NCBI GenBank assembly: GCA_013152075.1
Contig: JAADHD010000247.1
Span: forward strand, 1 to 5,199
Source of the DNA: Verrucomicrobiota bacterium
GTDB taxonomy: Bacteria > Verrucomicrobiota > Verrucomicrobiia > Verrucomicrobiales > DEV007
Length of the DNA: 5,199 nucleotides
Reading direction: 5' to 3'
Shown: piece after piece, positions 1 through 5,199 of the stretch
Position numbering within the stretch: the stretch's first letter is position 1
Layout: each line of letters begins with the position of its first letter
Notes under the pieces: generated by a model
Database searches by the model: none
The model's input: the letters and a program-made list of their open reading frames with translations, nothing else
What the model was told of the DNA's origin: nothing
Translations under genes and position numbers: made by a program

Positions 1-1904
1 ATGCCCTTGACCTTGCCCGTGCCGGCATTCTGAGTCGCTCCCTGGCCCAGTCCCGCCGAGGTGCTGATGATGTTGTCGAAATCAGAGAAAAATCCAACCA
101 ACTCACCATTGAAGTTACCACTGCGATGACGAAAACCGAGCTCGTAGTTGGTGCTGCGTTCGAGATCAACTCCGTCCTTGAGAATTGCCCGGGGTGAAGG
201 CATCGACGCCCCCTCATAAACCCCAGTAAAAACCGAATTCTGGTCATCGATATCATAGTTGGCTCCAATTCCGAACAACCACCAATCGATCTCACCGTCA
301 CGAATGGCGGTCGGAGTATTGGTCGCGTCGCTGAGGTAATCCGTATTATGTAACTGGACGCTCTCCCTGCGAACCCCCGGGGTAAGAGTCAAGCGCCCGA
401 CTTCGATCGAGTCCTGCAACCACAGTGCTGTGGCTTCAGATTGCTGCAGGCGGTTGCCACCCGAACCCGGACCAAGATCCCTGATGAGCGGAGACGAACC
501 GCCGAGAATCACATCGGTGTCCTCCTGGAAACGCCGCACCTCATCCCGGTGCTCCCGCACTCCAAAATTAAAACTGTGGTCAAGCGGTCCCGTTGATACC
601 CGCCAGTCAGCTGAAGCCTGCACCCCGTAGGCTTCGTATTCCCGCGCGTTACTCCGATAACCCAACGTTCCCGGGGCGCGTCCTTTCAAAGTCGCAAGGT
701 CCGCCGGATTGCCCACCGGCCCCAACGCCTGATGAAGGGCGGAACCATTGACGCTGCGAATCTTAAACCAATCTCGTTTGAAACGATTATAATAACCCAC
801 GACATGAACATCAAAACTGTCGCTCAGGCTGGCATCATACTTCAAGTAAGACCGATGCTGACGGGTGTCCATGTTGTCGAGAAAAGTCCCGGCATACCGA
901 CGATAGGGGCTGGCAGCCAAATCACTTTCGGTCTGACCAACATAAGTTTCATCCGCATCGAGATTGGTGTATCCGTATTTGAACTCAAAACGCTGCTCAA
1001 GAACGGTATCAGGTTCCCAGAAAAACTTGACCATCGGTTCAAAAATTTCATAACCGGTTTGATCAGAAGACTCAATGCCATATTGAGAAGCGCCCTCGAT
1101 AGTGCGAAAGCCATCGGAACGTTTGTAATACACCTCAGCCAAAAAACCTATCTTCCCAATCGAAGTCTCCAACGTATTGCCATAGTGGGAGAAAATCTGG
1201 GCTTCGTTGAAACTACCGTAAGTGGTGCGCAAATAGAACTGCTCCTGATCCGGAATAGGCGTGGAGAGATAATTGATCACCCCTCCGGTAGTATTGGGCC
1301 CGTATTTGATCTGGCTCGATCCTTTTAAAATCTCCACCCCCGCCATGCGCCCAATGTTAGGCGAATAATAAGCACTCGGAGAAGCGTAAGGCGCCGGAGC
1401 CTGGAGAACCCCGTCCTCCATGATCGTGACCTTTTCCCCGCGAGTGCCGTCGACCCCACGAATGGAAATATTGGGAAACAAACCCGCCCCATCTTCCTCG
1501 CGAACATACACCCCGGGAACTTTGGCAAAAACGCGATTCACATTGGTGTAGTTCTGGTCACGAATGTCCTGGGCGGTAATAAAATAACCCGAACCCGGCA
1601 AAGTGTAAGTATTGCCAGCCCCGCCAGTAATCAAATCCGGAGTCAGGGTATCATAAATCTCCACCTCAACCGGACGCGTGGCAGTCGCCTGACGAACCGT
1701 TTGCTGTGCTTCAGGCTTCCGAGCCGGAGTCGCCGAAACAACGGTGGCTTCCAGCTCACCCGCTTCATCATCAGCTTTTTTTTCAGCCCCATCGCTCTCC
1801 TGCGCATGGACAAAACAACCGGCATTAACAGCTAAGACAGCAACAAACGCCAATTGCCGCCACTTCACGGGAGCAATTTTCAAGCTTTGATTCGATCTTT
1901 TCAT
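1..1904 (-). CDS. FecA-like TonB-dependent outer-membrane receptor (N-terminal part; 3' end off the left edge)
   Basis: Outer-membrane active transporter, probably for a ferric chelate, powered by TonB-ExbB-ExbD. Reading is open and unbroken from the ATG at 1904 to the window edge, giving 634 codons; family members are about 700-800 residues, so the last barrel strands are missing. Residues 1-34 form a signal peptide (basic start, hydrophobic 18-29, VHA before Q35). A TonB-box-like stretch (EATVVSATP) lies at 52-60. The plug spans about 95-215, with KVPGVYVRE at 128-136, ISIRGVDGTRG at 146-156, MEDGVLQAPAPY at 162-173 and ILKGSSQIKYGPNTTGGVIN at 192-211. The APAPY and KYGPNTTGG signatures resemble FecA-type plugs. 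The beta-barrel follows and includes a typical late motif NYELGFRHRSGNFNGE. There is no room for an STN signalling domain, so FecR/sigma-factor signalling is unlikely. C30 is not in a good lipobox. No Shine-Dalgarno precedes the ATG. Receptor family is certain; the substrate is inferred. Confidence 0.95.
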   Translation of the reverse strand, partial: MKRSNQSLKIAPVKWRQLAFVAVLAVNAGCFVHAQESDGAEKKADDEAGELEATVVSATPARKPEAQQTVRQATATRPVEVEIYDTLTPDLITGGAGNTYTLPGSGYFITAQDIRDQNYTNVNRVFAKVPGVYVREEDGAGLFPNISIRGVDGTRGEKVTIMEDGVLQAPAPYASPSAYYSPNIGRMAGVEILKGSSQIKYGPNTTGGVINYLSTPIPDQEQFYLRTTYGSFNEAQIFSHYGNTLETSIGKIGFLAEVYYKRSDGFRTIEGASQYGIESSDQTGYEIFEPMVKFFWEPDTVLEQRFEFKYGYTNLDADETYVGQTESDLAASPYRRYAGTFLDNMDTRQHRSYLKYDASLSDSFDVHVVGYYNRFKRDWFKIRSVNGSALHQALGPVGNPADLATLKGRAPGTLGYRSNAREYEAYGVQASADWRVSTGPLDHSFNFGVREHRDEVRRFQEDTDVILGGSSPLIRDLGPGSGGNRLQQSEATALWLQDSIEVGRLTLTPGVRRESVQLHNTDYLSDATNTPTAIRDGEIDWWLFGIGANYDIDDQNSVFTGVYEGASMPSPRAILKDGVDLERSTNYELGFRHRSGNFNGELVGFFSDFDNIISTSAGLGQGATQNAGTGKVKG

Positions 1905-1918
1905 CAGTAAATGCCGTT

Positions 1919-1937
1919 ATTGAGATTGAGTCTCAAT
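1919..1937. promoter_or_regulatory. Fur-box-like operator 1, between receptor and ferredoxin genes
   Basis: The sequence contains a perfect inverted repeat: ATTGAGA, a 5-base spacer TTGAG, then TCTCAAT. The TGAGA/TCTCA arms and 19-bp length resemble Fur operators of Gram-negative bacteria. It lies 15 bp upstream of the receptor ATG and just downstream of a candidate minus-strand -10, a classic repressor position. It is followed by TTGCAA, also present after the second box at 3105-3127; the two 23-bp stretches match at 20 positions. The regulator is inferred to be Fur; another metal-responsive family is possible. It could also act on the plus-strand gene that starts at 2138. Confidence 0.65.
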
Positions 1938-1946
1938 TGCAATAAG

Positions 1947-1974
1947 ACTTTATACCCCTCTCCTGTATCGTCAA
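1947..1974 (-). promoter_or_regulatory. Candidate sigma-70 promoter of the TonB receptor
   Basis: On the minus strand, a -35-like TTGACG (1974-1969) is followed after 16 bases by TAAAGT (1952-1947). An overlapping TATAAA (1954-1949) has a short 14-base spacing. Transcription would begin roughly in the Fur-like box at 1919-1937, so a bound repressor would block it. The -35 is good and the -10 is moderate. This is a reading by eye, and a promoter of another consensus cannot be excluded. Confidence 0.4.
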
Positions 1975-2091
1975 ACTCTTTTTGGAAGCCTACTCCCATC
2001 ACAGCAAAATATGAGCACATTCAGCCCAAGAAAGGCTCGATCGAAGCAAGCCTTTGCGAAACCCTCGAACGCCGGATATCCCATATCCCGC

Positions 2092-2120
2092 TTGCACCCA
2101 TCAGCCAACAAGGCCATTAT
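2092..2120 (+). promoter_or_regulatory. Weak candidate promoter of the ferredoxin gene
   Basis: TTGCAC (2092-2097) and CATTAT (2115-2120) are separated by exactly 17 bases, and the ATG at 2138 is 18 bases beyond the -10. Each hexamer matches the sigma-70 consensus only partly (3 and 4 of 6). If real, the leader would be only about 10 bases, which fits the absence of a Shine-Dalgarno. Transcription could instead start near the operator at 1919-1937. Confidence 0.2.
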
Positions 2121-2137
2121 CCTCTTATACCTGCCTG

Positions 2138-3025
2138 ATGAAAAACGACGCCACCCCGATCCAGATATTGCTCTACGAAGGAAGCGATGCCGCCCCACTC
2201 GCTCCAGCTCACCGATTTTCGATCATCAGCACCCTGTTGGATCGTGGTTACACGGTCACTCGCGGAAATTCCGTTGATGAGATTACTTCCCCACCGGATA
2301 GTTTATTGCTCATTCTAGGTGAGTTTCCCGGCGATAATATTACCGCCCCCGCCTCAGAACCGAATGTAAAAATATCCGATATCAGCGGACTCGATTCCTT
2401 CGCGGTACTTGAACAAGTCGAACAACGCCGCGCCGAATTCGAACGCCCGATGAACCAACCTCCGGCGTCGCTTGAAAAAACCAGTGCCAACACCGCCCAA
2501 AGTTGGAAACCCTGGTTTCCCGTCATCGACTTTGACCGTTGCACCAACTGCATGCAGTGCCTTAGCTTTTGCCTCTTCGATGTTTACAGCGTCGATGATG
2601 ATCAACAGATCGAGGTGCGCAACCAGGACAACTGCAAAACCAATTGCCCCGCCTGCTCACGTGTCTGCCCCGAAGTCGCTATCATGTTTCCTAAATACAG
2701 TGGAGGCCCGATCAACGGTGATCAGGTCAGTGAAAGCGACCTGAACCGTGAGAAAATGAAAGTCGATATTTCCTCACTGCTCGGCGGAGATATCTATTCC
2801 TCCTTACGCAACCGCAGCGAAGCAGCCAAGTCACGTTTTTCCAAAGAACGCAGTCCCGACAAAGCTCTGGCAGAACGTAAAAAATGTCTCACCAAGCTCC
2901 AGACCGATGGCTTGATCCCAGCTGAAGTGCTCGCAGAAATTGATCTCGCATCGCTTCCTTCACCAGAAGAAATTCGGCGGCGGGCAGATGACGCCGCCGC
3001 ACTGGCAAAAAAGGCTAACAAATAA
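2138..3025 (+). CDS. Dicluster [4Fe-4S] ferredoxin-domain protein of unknown partner, 295 aa
   Basis: Probable cytoplasmic electron-transfer protein. The ferredoxin core spans about residues 126-187. Cluster ligands are C135-x2-C138-x2-C141-x3-C145 and C166-x3-C170-x2-C173-x3-C177-P178. The first set lacks the usual proline after its last Cys (F-C-L), and the second has one extra residue between its first two cysteines. The core is preceded by an aromatic WKPWFPVIDFDR stretch. Residues 1-65 look like a small alpha/beta domain (ILLYEG, LLLILGEF), followed by a polar linker. Residues 195-295 are charged and helical (many K, E, R), with a lone C250 and a lysine/alanine-rich end. There is no signal peptide or membrane segment. 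An in-frame ATG at 2054 would add 28 Pro/Thr-rich residues of non-domain character, so 2138 is preferred. No Shine-Dalgarno is seen. The gene is co-oriented with the DUF116-prenyl synthase 171 bp downstream, a plausible redox partner. The iron-sulfur assignment is firm; the reaction served is unknown. Confidence 0.9.
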   Translation: MKNDATPIQILLYEGSDAAPLAPAHRFSIISTLLDRGYTVTRGNSVDEITSPPDSLLLILGEFPGDNITAPASEPNVKISDISGLDSFAVLEQVEQRRAEFERPMNQPPASLEKTSANTAQSWKPWFPVIDFDRCTNCMQCLSFCLFDVYSVDDDQQIEVRNQDNCKTNCPACSRVCPEVAIMFPKYSGGPINGDQVSESDLNREKMKVDISSLLGGDIYSSLRNRSEAAKSRFSKERSPDKALAERKKCLTKLQTDGLIPAEVLAEIDLASLPSPEEIRRRADDAAALAKKANK

Positions 3026-3044
3026 GGCCCTCAACAAGCCTTAT
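3022..3044 (+). terminator. Hairpin at the ferredoxin stop codon, weak terminator candidate
   Basis: ATAAGGC (3022-3028) pairs perfectly with GCCTTAT (3038-3044) across a 9-base loop, and the stem includes the TAA stop codon. No run of T follows (CCTTCC), so it is not a standard intrinsic terminator. It could attenuate read-through or stabilise the 3' end, or be chance. Confidence 0.3.
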
Positions 3045-3104
3045 CCTTCCGCAAACACGTCGTCTCTTTTCCTTGATCATTTGTCAAAATTTGCGACGCT
3101 TCCC

Positions 3105-3127
3105 TTGAGATTAATTCTCAGTTGCAA
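3105..3127. promoter_or_regulatory. Fur-box-like operator 2, upstream of the DUF116-prenyl synthase gene
   Basis: TTGAGA, spacer TTAAT, TCTCAG, then TTGCAA. The TGAGA/TCTCA arms are perfect inverted repeats. Aligned with 1920-1942 it is identical at 20 of 23 positions, differing only at two spacer bases and one base after the right arm. It ends 69 bp before the ATG at 3197. No convincing -35/-10 pair was found around it, so the promoter is not placed. Its presence suggests the fusion gene has its own regulated promoter rather than depending only on read-through from the ferredoxin gene. Confidence 0.6.
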
Positions 3128-3196
3128 ATTACCACCTGACATCCGAGCAAATACAGCTCAAAACACCCACTTTCCGAACTTTTTCTACCCGCAACG

Positions 3197-5002
3197 ATGG
3201 CATCCTCCAAAATCCAATCGGTTAAGCTCCCGACCACCGTCCCTTTTACGACGACTCTCCTTCGCCCCCCGAAGAAAAACATCCCGCAAACCAAACCGGA
3301 ACGTGATGCCCTGCTCGCCTGCATTAGGGATTACGTTGAGAGAGAAATCCCGGTACCGCCGATGCCACAGGATGAGCTGGAAGTTCACGCGCGCAAAATC
3401 CTCGCTGACACCAATACCGATGAAGCTTACCTGCATTACACCGCCGTGGTGCTGAACAATGAAATGTGGCGTGAAACGCTCGCCACTATTCCCTACGAAC
3501 GCCGACTGCTACTGATGCCAAAATGCCTGCGGGTCGAGGACAAATGCCCGGCTCCTTTTGACGAGTTCGGCCTGCTCTGCAAACAATGCGGCCTTTGCAC
3601 CATCGAGGACTTTCAAAACGAAGCCGAACGCCTGGGATACGCGGTGCTCGTTGCCGAAGGCTCAGCGGTAGTCATGTCTCTGATCCAGACCGGAAAGATC
3701 GAAGCCATCGTCGGCATCTCCTGCCTGCCGGTGCTGGAGCGCACCTTCCCCTACGTGGAAGCCGCCGCCATCCCCTCGATTGCCGTTCCCCTGCTGCAGG
3801 ATGACTGCATCAATACCACCGTCGATAATGACTGGGTATGGGAATACATCCATCTCACTAGTGACGACAAAACCCGGCGCTTGAATCTCAACGCCCTGCA
3901 CGATGACATTCGTGAATGGTTCAGTGTAGAATCACTCGCCGAAATCATGGGCCCCGCTAAAAACGAGCAGGAGACAATCGCCCGCGAATGGCTCGCTCTG
4001 GCAGGTAATCGTTGGCGCCCGTTTTTAACCGTTGCCGCCTATCAGGCTTTACGCGAAGACCGGGGTGAACCCATTCCGGAAGACATCAAAAAAATCGCCG
4101 TCGCCGTTGAGTGTTTTCACAAAGCTTCACTCATTCACGACGACATCGAGGACGAAGACCACAAGCGCTACGATCAACCTACCCTGCACGCACAACACGG
4201 CGTTCCCGTAGCTCTCAATGCCGGCGACCTGCTCATCGGGGAAGGCTATCGCCTGATCAACGAATGCGAAATCCCCGCCGAACAAAAAATCCAGATGTCG
4301 ACTGCTGCCGCCGTCGGCCAACGCGAACTTTGCCTGGGCCAGGGAGCAGAACTCATCTGGGCGCAGGATCCACATGCACTGAAAACTTCCCAGGTGCTCG
4401 AAATTTTCCGCCAGAAAACCGCACCGGCTTTTGAAGTCGCGTTACAGCTCGGAGCCGCTTACGCCGGCAAGCTGGACGACTTTGCCGACGCCATCCAGAC
4501 CTACAGTGAAAACCTCGGCATCGCTTACCAGATCCGTGATGACATGGACGACCTGCACGAAGATTCCGGCGACAACGTTCTCAAGCAAATCCGCCCCAGC
4601 GTGATGCTCTCCACCGCCCTTGAACGCGCCAAAGGTGACGACAAGGAATTTATGCAGGAAGTCTGGTCGGGGAATAGCGAAAGCAGCTTCAAACCTGCAA
4701 ATGGATTTGAAAAACCGCTCGACCGTATTCGCCACATCGTGCGCGATACAAAGACCGATGAGCGAACTTTGTTGCTGCTCGAAACTTATAAGGAAACCGC
4801 CATCCGCAGTTTGCAGGATGTCAGCAATGAAAACCTGAAAGGCCTGCTTCGACGCGTGCTCGGCAAAGTGTTCAACGATTTGGAAATCAAGGGCTGGTGC
4901 CGGGAGTTTGAAGTCAAACAAGGCGTTCGGGAAAATGATGATGCAAAAAAAGCATCTGCAGAGGATGCCACTGAGTCCACTCCCATAGTTGAAATCGCCT
5001 AA
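3197..5002 (+). CDS. DUF116 / (E)-prenyl diphosphate synthase fusion protein, 601 aa
   Basis: Two-domain, presumably cytoplasmic protein. Residues about 60-220 match DUF116, a cysteine-rich domain of unknown function: PKCLR (C110), CPAP (C117), C128-x2-C131-G-x-C134, GISCLPVLE (C176) and DDCINTTVD (C204). Residues about 255-575 are an all-helical polyprenyl synthetase: GNRWRP at 270-275, first aspartate motif D315-D316-x-x-D319 in SLIHDDIED, PTLH at 328-331, NAGDLL at 341-346, KT at 407-408, and second motif D448-D449-x-x-D452 in YQIRDDMDD. The family condenses isopentenyl diphosphate with an allylic diphosphate using Mg2+. A310 and S311, five and four residues before the first motif, are small, which usually allows C20 or longer products. 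Oddities: the usual GK(R)xRP lysine is N271 and the second Arg of the RR pair after the first motif is Y325, both normally isopentenyl-diphosphate contacts. The 575-601 tail is acidic and probably disordered. The start lacks a Shine-Dalgarno. Domain calls are firm; activity and product are inferred. Confidence 0.94.
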   Translation: MASSKIQSVKLPTTVPFTTTLLRPPKKNIPQTKPERDALLACIRDYVEREIPVPPMPQDELEVHARKILADTNTDEAYLHYTAVVLNNEMWRETLATIPYERRLLLMPKCLRVEDKCPAPFDEFGLLCKQCGLCTIEDFQNEAERLGYAVLVAEGSAVVMSLIQTGKIEAIVGISCLPVLERTFPYVEAAAIPSIAVPLLQDDCINTTVDNDWVWEYIHLTSDDKTRRLNLNALHDDIREWFSVESLAEIMGPAKNEQETIAREWLALAGNRWRPFLTVAAYQALREDRGEPIPEDIKKIAVAVECFHKASLIHDDIEDEDHKRYDQPTLHAQHGVPVALNAGDLLIGEGYRLINECEIPAEQKIQMSTAAAVGQRELCLGQGAELIWAQDPHALKTSQVLEIFRQKTAPAFEVALQLGAAYAGKLDDFADAIQTYSENLGIAYQIRDDMDDLHEDSGDNVLKQIRPSVMLSTALERAKGDDKEFMQEVWSGNSESSFKPANGFEKPLDRIRHIVRDTKTDERTLLLLETYKETAIRSLQDVSNENLKGLLRRVLGKVFNDLEIKGWCREFEVKQGVRENDDAKKASAEDATESTPIVEIA

Positions 5003-5011
5003 TTCATTCTG

Positions 5012-5199
5012 TCAAAGATCCATTTCAAGTAGCTCCCTCCATTTCCCAGGATCTTTTGAACAGTGGAATACCGAATAAACGATAATAGCTTCTTCTGATA
5101 CTTCGTAGAATATCTCAAACGGAAAACGACGGATAAGCGCTCGGCGAAAATCATCAAGCGCAATAGGAAAAAGCTCAGGATGACGCTGAATACCTAACA
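5012..5199 (-). CDS. RelE/ParE-family toxin, C-terminal part (5' end off the right edge)
   Basis: A minus-strand frame is open from the right edge to TGA at 5014-5012, giving the last 61 residues of a protein usually about 90-105 long. Visible features fit the RelE/ParE fold: HPELFP, then RRALIRRFPFEIFYEV (the conserved Arg, Phe-Pro and Tyr strand), AIIVYSVFH, and the end motif KDPGKWREL. Such toxins are either ribosome-dependent mRNA nucleases (RelE) or gyrase inhibitors (ParE); the visible part cannot separate these, though the style is ParE-like. In most such operons the antitoxin gene lies upstream, here beyond 5199. The gene converges on the prenyl synthase fusion with only 9 bases between the stops and no terminator visible between them. 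Whether it is intact cannot be judged. Confidence 0.8.
   Translation of the reverse strand, partial: LGIQRHPELFPIALDDFRRALIRRFPFEIFYEVSEEAIIVYSVFHCSKDPGKWRELLEMDL

Noticed and set aside
732..1328. Plus-strand open frame of 198 codons
   Set aside because: It lies wholly opposite the receptor gene, whose translation gives clear plug and barrel motifs; the plus-strand product has no recognisable domain.
1878..1904. Lipoprotein signal for the receptor (NAGC at residues 27-30)
   Set aside because: The -3 residue is Asn rather than Leu/Val/Ile, and a good signal peptidase I site (VHA before Q35) follows. TonB receptors of this type are normally not lipoproteins.
2054..2137. Upstream in-frame ATG extending the ferredoxin protein by 28 residues
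   Set aside because: The added segment is Pro/Thr-rich without domain character and covers the candidate promoter; the 2138 start gives a natural beginning to the first beta strand.
3026..3196. Small gene or structured RNA in the ferredoxin-prenyl synthase gap
   Set aside because: Apart from the hairpin at the stop codon and the operator-like repeat, no coding frame with domain content or riboswitch-like structure was seen.
2940..3455. Plus-strand open frame of 171 codons bridging the ferredoxin and fusion genes
   Set aside because: It overlaps both supported genes in another frame, runs through the operator-like region, and its product is Arg/Pro/Ser-rich low-quality sequence.
4442..4921. 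Minus-strand open frame of 159 codons
   Set aside because: It is the antisense shadow of the prenyl synthase domain, which carries the second aspartate-rich motif in the plus frame. No domain was recognised in the minus product.

Overview
The window (about 50% GC by eye) looks like chromosomal DNA of a Gram-negative bacterium with an outer membrane. The best guess is a member of the PVC group, most likely Verrucomicrobiota. This rests on three things: a TonB-dependent receptor without the SusC-type N-terminal extension typical of Bacteroidota, the absence of a clear Shine-Dalgarno sequence before all three genes whose starts are visible, and the general look of the ferredoxin and DUF116/prenyl-synthase proteins. 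The placement is an inference and is not secure.

Layout: (1) Positions 1-1904, minus strand: the N-terminal 634 residues of a FecA-like TonB-dependent outer-membrane receptor whose C-terminus lies beyond the left edge. (2) 1905-2137: a divergent intergenic region with a perfect 7-5-7 inverted repeat (1919-1937) of Fur-box type, next to a plausible promoter for the receptor. (3) 2138-3025, plus strand: a 295-residue protein with a two-cluster [4Fe-4S] ferredoxin core inside non-standard N- and C-terminal regions. (4) 3026-3196: an intergenic gap with a hairpin at the stop codon and a second element matching 20 of 23 positions of the first box. (5) 3197-5002, plus strand: a 601-residue fusion of a cysteine-rich DUF116 domain to an (E)-prenyl diphosphate synthase domain. 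(6) 5012-5199, minus strand: the C-terminal 61 residues of a RelE/ParE-type toxin, convergent with the fusion gene and cut by the right edge.

The striking point is the combination. The same operator-like sequence lies in front of an iron-uptake-type receptor and in front of a DUF116-prenyl synthase fusion, with an unusual dicluster ferredoxin between them. This suggests an iron-responsive module linking outer-membrane uptake, Fe-S electron transfer and isoprenoid chemistry. The prenyl synthase keeps both aspartate-rich motifs but has substitutions at two usual isopentenyl-diphosphate-binding positions, so its substrate or product may be unusual. The window itself does not prove a pathway. No tRNA, rRNA, CRISPR array or insertion sequence was seen.
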